This document shows positions 16,436-30,000 of a stretch of 64,000 nucleotides of DNA, in pieces. The notes under the pieces are model-generated. The model made no database searches. It had not been told where the DNA came from and saw nothing but the letters and a program-made list of their open reading frames with translations. The DNA lies in NCBI GenBank assembly GCA_034336665.1, contig CM067570.1:25315002-25379001 (forward strand), written 5' to 3'. The translations under genes were made by a program, and so were the position numbers. The stretch is from Luscinia megarhynchos (lineage: Eukaryota; Chordata; Aves; Passeriformes; Turdidae). Positions within the stretch are counted from its first letter, which is position 1. Each line of letters starts with the position of its first letter.

Positions 16436-19400
16436 AGTTGTCAAAAAAACCTCCACTGGCTCCAAGACAGGATTAGAGAAGAGATGGTGATGTTAGGTTG
16501 TATGCAGAGCTGTACATTTGCACAGAGCAACCCCTGCTCAGACATAATCCTACTAAAGAGAAACAGTGCAAATTTCTACATGAAAAATGCCTTCCAAGAA
16601 TGTTTTCAGTTTTCCAGTAAAAGTAAAACGATTAACAGATTTTACCAGCTCCTCTGCTTTCACACTTAAATTGTCTAATAGCAAAAATTCTCATACATAA
16701 CTAGCAATTGCTTCTTTTTGAGTTTACAAGTTCTTTGTTGAAAAATCAGTTTCTTCTGATTCTTGCTGGTAACCCTAATAGGCAATTTGACATTAAACTA
16801 AGGCAAAACAACTTCCGGCAGGTAACATTTGATTGCTTTTATGATATGAATTATTTCCATTGCCAGACTGGCTGGATGAAAGCATTAATTTCATCTTTCC
16901 AGGGCTGTTAGTTGTTAATTCAAAGTTTCTTTCCTTGAGCCTGTAGCAATATTTGGTGGAGCATTTTTTCTTTTTCCCAAATGCCCACAGAAAAAGGGGC
17001 TTCCTGGTTGTCATCAACCTGTAGAAATAGGTTTAAGTAACAAAATCTGTAAAGAAATCTTGAAATGGTTACTGGCCTGAACAAAATGAGGCTTAATCAC
17101 AGGCCCATTGAGGGAAATCCTGACTTAAGGGAGCAAACAAAAAGCCATAAGAGGGCTATAGCAGCTTCAATGGCACTGAATTTGTGCTTCAAGTTAAGCA
17201 TGCAGCAAACCATTTAAATGTTCAAGAGGGGGGAGAACACTAAAGCAGGATAAACACAGGAACACACAGTTTATTGCACTCAGCAACAGTTGCAGCCACA
17301 GCCTGAGAGTGCTTTGCTACCATGTGGGAGGGCAGCAGGAGCATGGTTTCAACGGATCTGCTCTCTCCTCTACATATTCTGTTAACTAATTACATTACTG
17401 TAAAATATCTAAAAGCCTAATTGTTGCATCTTTGTGTCAATATAAGAGTCTTTACTCACAGTCCCTACAGTTACCAAGAGCAGCAACTGGCAGAGTGTTG
17501 AGGGCTGGAAGCCTCAGCCCAGGAGGATTGGTATTGCAGTAGAGCAGATGTTACCTGTTCCATATGCTCCCAAGCTCTAGCAAATGTGAAATCAGATTAT
17601 CTGAACAGGTCCTGTTTAACTGAGATGCTTTTCCACAGGGCCTGTTGGGCAGATAGTGCTTCCACTTTTGATAGGTCCCGCCTGCAACAACGGGATCCCT
17701 TAAGAAATGGCTCATGGCAGCTTTCTTCTTCCCTTCAGACAGAAATACCACTATGGGCCAAGATGATATTTAGCTTAAATGAATTTGCAATGCTTCTCTG
17801 CTTCATTAAGCTTCTTAATTAATAGACTGTAGCAAGATTCAGCCTTTGAGGCAATGGACAGGAAAGGATGTGGAGGCAAGACTGAAAAAACAGATGAATT
17901 TCTAGTATAGATCACACTGTTTTGGAAGAACATTTTGGAAATTGCTGATGTAAAGAGACAATCTGTGTTATTAATTGTGCTGAAATAAAAAAGGAGGTGC
18001 AACTAACTACATGTAAAACTGCAAGTGATAGAGTGTAAGTATAAAATAAAAGATAAAAGAGTGTATTAAAAAACAAAGCAAGGGCTCTCTGTATGAGATG
18101 AAAGTAGATCTGCTATACAGGAACATTTTAAAATGTCACTGTGTTTAAAGACTGGATATTGCCTCCTACCATTTTCCCTTATAAACTTCATGGCAGATCT
18201 TTGAGTGAGTGAAGATTGTTCTTTGCAGATGATGTCCCTAGCTTACTGTTTCTCAGTCAGAGCATGTCAGAAAAAAAGATGGGATGAATATGTCTGACTG
18301 AAATTCCTTCACTGTCAGCTGAACTGAATAACAAAAAAATTAAGACCTTGTGATTTTGTCCCTTTCATCTTACAGGGGTCTGTGAGCTAAACAACTGCTT
18401 CTTAGCATGGAAAACAATTAAGTCTTTACATATTGACATGAAAGAATAATTCATGGTACTTCGGGAATATCTATTTGTAAGAATTTGTGCTCCAAATCTG
18501 TTCAATGCTGCTTCAGACCAAACCAACATTTGCCAGCTGCTACTGTTTCCAACCAAGTTTAATTCAGATGCATGCACAGAAGGAGATTTAAAGCCTCATC
18601 AGATGCTGATGGGTATCTTCCTATAATCAACAACTAGATTCTGTGGACTGTATGTGTGTCTGTTGGCACTGGCATATTGCAAAAAGTACTAAAATTCTAT
18701 CTCACGGTATGTTTATTTATGTTACGATATGGGTATGTCCATTTTCCAATTACCTCATCACTATTTGTTCTCTGGGGTCCTCCCTCCTCCCTCAGTAAGT
18801 TTCTTTTCTTTAATTTTCACACTCTTTAAACTTCCTTTGCTGGAGACAAACCACTTGTTAGCTTCCAATAGCATGCCATTATTTCTTGCTGTAAATTCTT
18901 GAGTGTTTGCAGTACGTGTAATTCAGGCCTCCTTTGACCAAAACTAGCAGAAAGAATAAGGAATGTTCATTAATCTCACTACCACAGTGTAAGCTCTTTT
19001 AAGAAGATGGCTGAGGTGCTACCAACAGAAAATAAGACTTCTAGCCTTTTAATTAGTCAGGCAGTCCCTTTATCTTGACAATTATAACTCATTCTGAAAA
19101 ATACGAGAAAAATCTATGTAGAAAATCTTTGTGGAGTTCTGCTAAGCAGCTTTTCTTAAGCCCTATGCTTTCCATTAGCCTTTTCAATTACATCATCCTA
19201 AACACTGTTTGATTATATATGAAAAGAAGCCTCAGAATATAAAATTTACCTAACTTTTCTCTCAGAGCTTCCAAAAATATTTTGTTTTCACCTGAGTGAC
19301 ATTTATTTTCTTTGTAATCACAGAAAAAATCCTGTACAACTACGACTATTTTCTTTCTTGAAAAGCTGGTATCATTTCAGTGACATAACTAAAATCCTTA

Positions 19401-20520
19401 AAAGTATGCAAGTTTTTGAACCTTAACTAGTTTTGAGCATATACAAACATACTTATTTACTATTTTTATGCACCTCCTGCCAAAGAGTTATGGTAAATGA
19501 CTGATAGTATATTTTTTTCTCTCTGAAGCAGTACTGAATAATTTCCATTTTCCAGGTCTTTAAAATCCTTCTGTACTTTACAGGAAAAAAAGTTTTCCTT
19601 GTTGCTGGCATCAACAAGAAATACAGCACTATTCCAAGGAAGTAACTTGACCATGGGATATCAACAGCTAAAGAGAGAAATGGGCAATCGTTTGCACTGC
19701 TGAGGAAGTCACAGCATGGGAGTTGGAAACCACCAACAGAAAAGGAACATAGCTCTCCAAAATGCTCCTGGTGAAGTCAGTGAATGCAGAAATCTGTCAT
19801 GTTGTGTTATTATAGGCAACATCTGAGACGCTTTAAATAATCTCTTATAAGAGACATGGCATCAATTACCTTAAGTAGTTTAACAAAGTAAGGTGAATAG
19901 TAGTTTCCATCATTTGCAAGCTGGTGAAATTACTTGGTTGATGAGGTCAGAAAAGGACCTGCAAACATGCTCAGCTGTAGAGAAGAACTCCTGGTGCAAT
20001 GCAGTTTGTTGGGCTGAAAAATAGAACAGATTTTAAGTCCTTCCAAGATTTTGGATGCTGCCAGAGCACTAGAAAACTCTTCACATATCTCTAAGATAAC
20101 TTTGTAGAAACACCAGCTTTTTCTGACATATTCCTTATTACATCCTCATTATCAAAAAGTGAGGCATCCTGAGTGTTGAACAAAGCTCTGCTATCTAAGA
20201 CGATTGATTACAGAGGGATTTTGTCCTGCTGGAAGTCTCCTAAGACTAGAGTTATAGTTACAGTGTCACAGAAGTGGCAAGAGCAAAAACCTCTTGTGCC
20301 CTCACCAGTTTGTTTGCTCCTTAATTGACTGCCAAGACTGATTACATCTTAAAAGAATTGACTCATCCAGTTCCAAATAAGTTCAACATTAGAGTCTATA
20401 TTTGGAATATGCTTTACCTTACAATAATAGAGTAATACTGCAAAGGCTAAAGCAAGATTCTGAGTTTCCTCTGAGAGTTACATGATTATGAATAATATTA
20501 TGGAGTAAATGGGATGAAGG
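16436..20520. other. Convergent intergenic region between FAM237A and DYTN
   Basis: The 3' ends of FAM237A (+) and DYTN (-) face each other here. No exon, RNA gene or recognisable transposon was seen. The DYTN 3' UTR must occupy part of the right-hand end, but I could not fix its poly(A) site. Confidence 0.6.
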
Positions 20521-21030
20521 TTAAGAAGACAGTGCCAAGATGACTGGAGAATTTATACCTGGTTGGGTTTGGAGAGACAGTGTATCCTTCAGTTTCATCA
20601 TTAGCAGTTCCAATTCCTCTCTGACTTTCTTCTCATCAGGTGGTATTTGCATTGCAATGGGAATAAGAACTGTATTCCCCATTCCACTGAGAGAGTTTTC
20701 TGTCAGTTTAGGTGGATATGTTTGTTTCTCTTTTGCTTTTTTATGCTGTCCCATAAAGTGTTTGTCACTCTGCAGAGACCCTGACTCTAGTGGGTTATGT
20801 AAGTACATAAAGTCCACCTCAGTGGAAGCTTCAGGTGTCTGTAAAAGCTGCTTTCCATTTAGAGAGTTTGGGGGATTCAAAGATTTCCATTCTGCACATC
20901 TTCTGGAAGCAGGCCTTACTGGGGCAGGATTTAGTTCACTCTGCATTCTCCTCTCCAGCAGAACATGTGGATTTCTTGGCATGGTATTATGACACTGTGT
21001 GAAAGGATGCTCTGATGACTGCAACATGGT
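20521..21030 (-). CDS. DYTN: DYTN terminal coding exon
   Basis: Acceptor TTTTGTAG precedes position 21030; phase 0; stop TAA at 20523-20521. It encodes 169 residues. The weakly conserved linker is followed by a conserved helical motif ([20 protein letters not shown]) that matches the dystrotelin C-terminal motif. The protein stops soon after this motif, earlier than in human, where a further short tail follows. Confidence 0.88.
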   Translation of the reverse strand, partial: TMLQSSEHPFTQCHNTMPRNPHVLLERRMQSELNPAPVRPASRRCAEWKSLNPPNSLNGKQLLQTPEASTEVDFMYLHNPLESGSLQSDKHFMGQHKKAKEKQTYPPKLTENSLSGMGNTVLIPIAMQIPPDEKKVREELELLMMKLKDTLSLQTQPGINSPVILALSS

Positions 21031-24000
21031 CTACAAAACATAGAAAAGACATTGTAAAATAACTGATATTTCAGTTTGCAAGTAGTACTAAAACAGCATT
21101 GCAGAAAATGCTACAAAAATTCTGTAGGGGGAAAATACGTAAGCATTTTCTGTGAAATAAGGGCCTTTTAAGAATCTCAGAAATAATTGTAATGATAAGA
21201 AACACTACAATTGAAAACAAATAAAATATTTTCTATAAGATATCTATATTACATTCCTGTAAAAGACAGCAATTAGGAATTACATTTTATTTATTCAATG
21301 CCAGCACTTTTTCTCTTCTCTGAAGAACCGACTGCAATGAAGTATCTAACACTTCTGTTGGAAACTCTTATTGGAATGTTCATTATTTTCATTGCAGTAC
21401 TATTTAAATGTGCTAACATGGATATCTGTGCTAGATGCACAGAATGGCAAGAAAATCCCTACTGCAAAGACCTTATCTGCTTTGAAGATGACTGGAAATA
21501 CAAGTGGAAGGTGCATGAAATGGTATTAAGAGTGCTGGTCTACAGGAAAAGCAATTGTTAGTGTTCAGTAATGGCACATAGCTCTGACAATTCTTGATCT
21601 ATATACCACTATACCTTGACTTCTTCCTTCATGTGCTGCAGCGTCATTTGCAGGTTTTCATGGCTTACTCTCAGTCTTTGGAGTTTTGACTCTATTTTGC
21701 AGCTTTTTTCTTCCTGGCAGTTATGAAGAAATTGCATTTTGTCCTTTCCATTTGTTGAACTGTTTCTTCAAGTACCTACCAGAGATACAGGAGGGTGAGA
21801 TTTTTGCTAGACCAGACATACATGCGGTCGTGGAAATGAGCAAACACTTTAGCACAAACTTTATCCCCTTTACTAGTTCAGGAAATTTTTGTCAGCTTTG
21901 GGATTAGAGGCAAATAGTTCAGGAGCTGGACTGTATCTGAGTGAACCTTGCATCTTGGGGTTTCACCTTTCCCACAAAGGTGACTACAGCAGGAGAGACA
22001 GTAGCAGTCATTCTGTATAGAAGCAAACTACTTATAGCAACTTCCTGACCTGTAAAAGATTCCCATTACTTGCCTGGGTAACAATGAAGTAAAAGCAGCT
22101 TTTACCCGTTTGATAGAGTTTCTTCTTGCTCGTGGTATTCTCTGCAGTTTCTTTAATGATACCAATAGCTTCTGCACAGGCTTGTTCAATAGCTTCTTCA
22201 CTTGGCCTTGAAAAAACACTCTGACTTTTGCAATCAGAAGTGCCACTCTCCCATGCACATCAGAGATTTAGAAATTACCTACTCAGAGCACAGTATGACA
22301 GAAATACTACCCATAATTCTGTTCTAGTTGTGATTTCTCTAAGAAGTCAGGGTAGAAATTGTTTTGCTTTCTTCACAGCTGAGGTGCAGACAGTAAAGTT
22401 TGTTAACACTACAGTAATAAACTGCTTCATATCACAGATCTGAAATAGTTATCTGCCTTGCTTTGTTACATGCAGAATTTCACCTGATTCACTTTCCTTT
22501 GGTTATGCTTTGGCCTAGAGACAACAGCCCCATCAGTTTCACTCAAATTACGCAAGATTTGTCTGAATGGGACAGCAAGTCAGACCATTTAAAATTAAAA
22601 TTAATACTACAGTGGTCTCGTTATAACAACATTTGAGGACTCTTCACTGTAAAATGCTGTCCTCCCCCAACTAACTCAGAGCCCAGTTCTGTGAACAGAC
22701 AGGTGAATGCTGGAAGTTGGTCCACAAACAAGAATAAAGAGCTTCCTGTGAGTAATGTGATTAATTCACCCAGTTCTATGATAAGCTCTGGGTCAGAGCA
22801 GCATTATAGGAGCATCCCAAATATCCTCTCAACGATTGCTAATCTAAAAGAAAGCTGAAGATCTTTGCCATATCTTTTTATTTTCCCAAGTGAGAACAGA
22901 CTTACAATGAAACTGCAATTGTTTAGCTCTAATCTTGGAGTGCACCTGTGTGAACTTGGAGCAGCAATTTTACTTGGAATGAAACAAAACACGAACAGAG
23001 GAAACTGAATACACTGAAGGAAATGAAGAGAGTAGATCCAGGATTGAATTATACACTTCACTGTAATTCCATCACTTTCAGTGGACAGCACATTTATATA
23101 CAACTACAAAAATGAAGGAGGGGCAAGGCAAAAATGCAAGTAAAAGGTCAGCATCAGTGCTCAGACACCAACTTCCCCCCTGCCATGTCACCCAACCAAA
23201 CAAGCCTCCCAAGAGATTTTTAATTTAGGAATTAATATTTTACAGTGTTGAAGATTTGACTATTAGGAGGAACTTCTATGATAAACTGTAATAACAATAG
23301 TTACTGTATTCAGCCTATTAATCTCTATTTGATGTACAGCATATTTTTTAGAAAGAAATTCTACTTTGATTTAAAAGCTTCATGCAAGTCATGAAAAACG
23401 TTTTGATTAAGCCCTATTCAGAGAAAAATTTGAAAAAGTGTACTATTCTTTCATTTTTATGTGGATGAACATCTTTTTGCCTAAAAATTACTTTTAGAAA
23501 TATAAACTAGCAATTGCAGAAATGCTGATGAAAGCAAATTCAAATGTTTTGCTTTGCCACTGTTTTTCCAGTCATCTTAATCTAAAATTTTTGTTACTGA
23601 GTTTTCATTGCTCATCCTCATTTGATAGGATTTTTTTAAATCTCAAAATCTCCAATGTATGGAAAATTCATCTAGTCTTCTAGCCCTCCAGCTGGAGCAG
23701 CACTGCCCACCAGTCTTCAGTCAGTGTACTCCTGCATTTACCTACCTGCTGTCACTGTGAATGCTTTTAATGGATTCGTGCATTTTTAACACATCTGCTT
23801 CAAAAGAGGCTATTGCCTAAAAGCAAAAAGAGGTATCTGTTCATAACCTTATCAGCAATAGCATTTCATTTTTATGTGCAAGTTTTATTATAGGACGGGC
23901 ATGGCAAACTTTGGATTTGGTCTGTTTTAACAGATTTACTAGTTAACATTTTAAATTTAATGTATTACAACCAACTGATGCATTAAATTATTTCTAATTG

Positions 24001-27000
24001 CTGGGAAATATATTCTATAGAAAGAATACTTTTTTCTGTGACAAATTTAAATGTATGAGAATTTGTTTGAAATTAGAACAAAATCGATATTCTCAAGAAT
24101 TTCTGCAAAATGGAATATTCTGATTTGGGAACAATCTCTCTGAAGTCTCACAACTGTTTTGAGATAAGGAGATGGAGACAGAGACTGTATATAGAGGAGA
24201 GAAGAGAAACTCATGGTCTTTAGATGGAAGTAGCATGCTCTGGACTATGCCCAGAAGTCAGGGAGACAAACACTTTCCAGCTAAGATACTTTTGAGGCAT
24301 GATATAAGTTGGGCAGGAATCAGGGCTGCCAGGAAATCAAGACAAAGAATCCTGGGTGAATCCTGGATTGCCCAGAACTTTCATATTCATGGATTCTATT
24401 GAAAGCAATCATTGGACTTAGTGTCCACATCTTTTCAATCAAAGTGGAAATAATCTGCACTATAAAGTCTTAGAAATCAGTATAAAAGTGCTCAAAAGGA
24501 ATTCTCAGCCCAGAGAGAAAATAAACAAGAGAGCAATGCACCTGACAGAATCCCAGAACAGGGATGCAAGTTTCACCCTGCTGTTTTCTAAAAGACAAAT
24601 GCCAACCATCAAAATTCTATGTTTAAGCAATGTCTGCCCACAACTCCTGCAGATAACTGCTGGTTGGCACTATACCTTCAGCTGGGCAGCAGAGTTCTAA
24701 AAGACAGGTCTTCCAAAGGGCAGCACAGGAGTAGCAGCCAAAGGAGTGACCTGACACACAGAGGCTAGTTCTGTGTTACTGCACCCCCTTGGCTCCTGGG
24801 AAGAACAAGATGAGTGGATGACACAAACTGGTTTGAACACAACCCAGTACTCTCTGTATTCTAAGTAAGCGCAGAGCTACCAGCCTCTCAAAAATATAGA
24901 AACAAAAAACTGCCACGTCCTTATTTTTAGCTATGCTGTCCTTCCCACTCTTCTAGCATTGTTTCTTTGGAGAGAAGCTGGGGATGGATTAATGGAGACC
25001 TTTTGTGCATTAGCTATTTTAGTTGGAGTGGACACTGCTCTGAGTTTATCCTAAGAGGGCCCATTCTGTCCTTTTGCTATTTCCATGGGAACAAAAATGG
25101 CCTGAGTCTAATAAGAATTCAGGCATCCTTCCTTGACATTTGCTTGCAGTAGGAAGACATGATGGCCTTTTTTACTGTCAAAATTGCGAGAGGACTCCAG
25201 ACTCATCTAGACTTTAGCGTGCTACTCTATGACAACTCAAAAACCCCAAAGCAAATATTCTTACAGGTGCTTTTGAAGGTCATGGAAGTCGAGGAGTTAG
25301 TCACTAATCTTGGGAAGAAAGCAAAATCAAGCCTCACTAAGTTTTCAGATTCCACATTTTTCACCATAGGTCAGGAATTAACAGAAAGGTGAAGCTGCCC
25401 ATTACATTTTCATTGAAATTAGAAGGCAATTAGATAATTAACTCACTAGCTTAACTCACAGCTTTAACACTAGCTTCATGCTTTGCTCACCTGAGCTATT
25501 GTCTTGCCTTGCTCTGGTGTCTTCTCGTTATTCTCACTCTTCTCCATTACAGTCCTGTTTTCAGGTATGAACCTGCGTGAGTCTGGGACACAATTGTCCA
25601 CTGGGAAAGACATATTTTCAGGACTAGGTAGTGATGAAGCACTCAATTCCACAGGAGGACTGCATACCAATAGGGAAGTAAAGAACAGGGAAAGGATCAG
25701 GACTCACATGGTTCTGCTACCCAGGAAGATCCAAATGCAGAAAACTAATGCAGTGTAAATAGACAGATGTGCTATTGACTAAGCAAGAAATAAAGTTTAG
25801 CTATGCCTGCTGGCATATTATGGTTGAAAGAATGAAATTCCTGAAAACAAATTCCACTATCCCAACAGAATCTCAGCAACAAGTTCTTCTTCCCACCCAT
25901 TTATTTTCAGTGCAATTTGCTGCTTCGCTATTTTGCTTCCCTCAGCCAAGAGTTAAATATACTAGGAAATTCAACTACAAAAAATAGTAAAGTATCCTGT
26001 TGTTCAGCCCACCATATGTTAGGAAAAGCCTAGATATTTATCAGCCTCACCTGTAACAGCAACCCCAAATTCTTCTTTGTCTTATTGCTACCCAAGCAGT
26101 AGGTAAGCAACCCCCACCAAATTAAAAAGAAATCTCAATTGCTTCCAGAAAGACTAAATTACATTCAAAATTATTAAATATTGTTTTGTTGTCAAATACA
26201 AGAGAGGACATATTAGCAATGAAAGATATTTTGCATTTCACCACATTCTAAAAAACAAACACTGAAATAATATTCTCCATAGGGTATCACTGTAACTATC
26301 ATCAATTGGTCTTATAGTGCATAAATTTTTTTTTCTAGTAGAAAATCTACCAGAGTAGCACAATCCAATTTTATAAACAGATTTTTCTCCTCCTTCACAT
26401 AAAGATGAAATTAATTATTTTAGAGAGGACTGACCATTTTTTTCCCTATTTCAGCCTCACTGAAGCCTCATCTGGAGAACATGTGTGAGATGCAAGACAG
26501 TTGCTAGATCTTTATACAAATAGGAAGGAATCTCACCCTTTGTATGTTTCTTGAACTTATCTCCTATAATCGTTCCCTTCTATACCTAAGTATCAACCAA
26601 AATCTCAGAGCAAGGAAGGAGAAACTATTGGGAAAAATCTCTACATAACCTCCAATGCTCATCATTAACCACTGTGATCAGTGGAAATACAGTAATGACT
26701 TTAAAGATTAACCAAAACACATGAAACATCTGGTCTGAAAGAAGAGGAATGGTGAGATCATCTACTTGCTATTGTGAGTAATTCCACCAGCCTGCAATTT
26801 AGTGGGACTTGAGTAGAATAACAGTGAATGCACTGGGGGTCACATGTGGGAAGTATTCACAGCTAATTTCCAATGGATTTGTCATAGAGAAGGTGCTTAA
26901 TAACCCATGCAGTTGTAAAGGTAGTAAATATTTGCAATGCTTGACCCTAGCCTAAGTATAGAAATGGAACGAATGAAAGAGACAACGTAAGGAAGGGGGG

Positions 27001-30000
27001 AAGCAAGACACAAGCCAGTTATATTTTATTAGACAACTGATCATTAGGTTGTCAGCATGGTAACCACAGTTAAGCTAAGAAAAATGTGCAGCAACTTCTC
27101 AGTTATTATTTCCCTTTTTAATGGAAAAATCATGACATGGTATCTGTCATAACAAAATCCCTTACTCAAAGGACATAATCAAGCAATATTCCACAGCCTG
27201 ATATTCAGAGATTATAAATTCATCTGAAACTGAAACTCACAAAGTCTTTTTGTGACCAAGGAAGTGCCTCTCCTCCACTGACTCCAGAGCTGTCCTTCTC
27301 TGAGCCTCTTTTCTTCTGCAGCGCTCCTGAAACAGGTTGTTCCTGAAGGTGCGGAGAAAGTGCTTTGCATTCGCCTTTGCTGACATCTATTGGATTGAGG
27401 GATAATAAAGAAGAAAGTGACTTTTCAAACAGGTACTGCCCAGAAACAGACATATTCCAAAGCAAAGGTCCACCTGTTCACCATCTGATGAGGCTCATGG
27501 CTGCTATGTGAGTCCTAGAAGGGGAGAAGAGGTAGGTAATGTTGCAGGACCACAGGCAAAAGCAAAATACTGCCTGGATCAAAGTCAGGCAGCCTGGAAA
27601 TGCCTAAAATAGGATTTTGGTAGTTACAATGATTAAGCTCACAGTCACAACAATAATTCTGCTGACTAATATCTGAGGCAGAAATACTTTTATACTTGTA
27701 TAAATAATTTGTAGATATAGTCTTCCACGGCTCACATCCTCCTCTCCCAGAATACAGTAATACACACATCCATTTATCACAGGAAAACAAAGAAAACACA
27801 CCACATGCCTCCTAGTGCTTCACAATGTGGTAGTAACATTACCACAAGGTGTCAGCATGGTAAGGAAAAACTGCTGATATTTCAAACCCTACTCAGCAGC
27901 TCAGCCCCTGATAAAGACAGTGTGGAAACTTAGAAACTTACTCAGGCAAGGACAGCATCTGCTAAGAGTGGAAGGTGTAGAGATAGCAACTTACTGCTGA
28001 TTATTTTATGTCCCACACATCAGATAAAAAAAGGCATCTGTCATAGTGAGTAGCTTATCTTCTAAATTTTGGTAGAGATTTTGGCCTGTATTGTAATATC
28101 TGGCCTATAAAGTAATATTTACAATGTTTGTATTAGAGTAGGGCTTCATAAAGGAAACCTAAGTTCAGTGACTCAATTGCAATTCTGCAGCAACAATGCG
28201 GCTGCAATCCAGGCTGCAACATTTCCTGCTTTTCTTTATCTCTCTCGCACTTCCTTCTGGTGTTTCCACACATTCCCATTCACTCTCCATTCACACTAAT
28301 TTTAACGTCTCTACTTAGAAATATCTTCATGAGAAGATCAGTCAACATTTTATTTTCCTACTTTCTCACAGCTGGAGTATGAGCAAGAATATTTGGGGGA
28401 CTGAACTGTTATTTTTAATGCAGATATTGAGCATCAGATATAATTTCTCACAATGGTAGCAACAGGGTTTTGTTTTCAGGAAGAGAGCAATGAAGTGGCA
28501 GGAGTTTAATGCTACCCCAGTCAAAGCGTACAAGAGCAGTCTAACAGTCTTTAGTTTTAGTGCAGACATTGGCTGCCTAGGTATCTTTCACATTAACTGC
28601 AGAGGATTGGGAAGGAGACAACGAAGTACAGCTTTCTAGAGAAGCCTTCTTAAGTCCTTTTCAGCTCATTTACTGTAACAGATTGATACTGTTATACAGA
28701 TCCACAAAAAACCCATCTGCTGCTGTATGTAAGATCTGGAATCTCCTGCTCAAAGGAGAAGCTTGTCTTCCAAACCCAAATTCCCGGTGTTATACTTTGC
28801 CACTAGAGATGGTAGCACAAGTCACTCCAGTAAGAGAGTCCAGCTATGTGATCTTACTTGGGCACATGCTGCCTCTTGGTGCTGTACCCCTAACTGACTG
28901 TGACAAATGAGTCAGAAAGGTTTACAATAAAGTGGATAAACTGAAGACATTCAGAAAAGAGAAAAGAAGAAAGACATTTCACGCAGGAGTTTGTCTAACT
29001 TTAGAATTATTTAATTTCTGGATGAGTCTGCATTGGGATTAGGATGAAGGAACATTGGGACACTGAGGGGACTTTTCATAGGTTTGAGGATTATCTGCTA
29101 ACAGGAAACTTGCCATAAAACTCCTTAAAAAGACTTGCACTGGGATATTTCATAACTGTATTCAGTTACTTCAGAACAAAACACTCCTTCTAAAGTCAGA
29201 AGCCTGCTTTTGTCCTTTTCCTGTCTCCATGTTCCCAGACTAATAATGCTAATATGTCATGGCTGTTACAGCTAATACAGACATAAGTTTATAATGTGTG
29301 TAGTTGAAGAATATACTGCCTGCTTACCTACATGAAGAACCTCAACAGGGAAATGAATCAGTACAATAGGTCTCTACCTGCACACAGTGTTCCACAACAG
29401 GATGTGATTTCTTATGCGGTTTGCAGAGACGGCCAGTGAAAAAGCAAGCTTGGCAAAGGTCAAAATTGAGGCACTTTAAACAGCGATACCTGTGAGGGAA
29501 AACAAAAGGGTTTATTTACCTCCCTCACAAGTAAGATTTGGTGTAAGTAAGCTTGATTACTGGAAACCCAGATCGCTGGGCTCTGAAATGCGAAGAAACA
29601 TCTTTGTTAAAATAATGACTTTCCTCAGCATTTTCTGAATTCAAATTATTTTGTCAAAATGATTGTGGACTTTTCTCCAAACCCACCAGTGGTTTTGATC
29701 TTATTTCTTACTGTACTGAAATGCAGTCCATGGAAGAAACCATTGTTCTAGCACCATTTCCCATTTTTCAGTGTGCAGTTACAACTCCATATGCTTCTTA
29801 CGCACCAGCTTACCTCTATTTGCTGCTCCCATGGAACTGTAATATTGACATAGGATTTGTAAACAAAAAACTGAAAATGCAAGAAACTAAACCTGCAAGC
29901 TTACAATTAGTGAGAATACAGTAACAGTAAAATGCTTTTCTGAGCATTCTGGTCAGAAGGTAATGGATAGTGTTCTTTTTTTATACCCCTATGCCATTTT

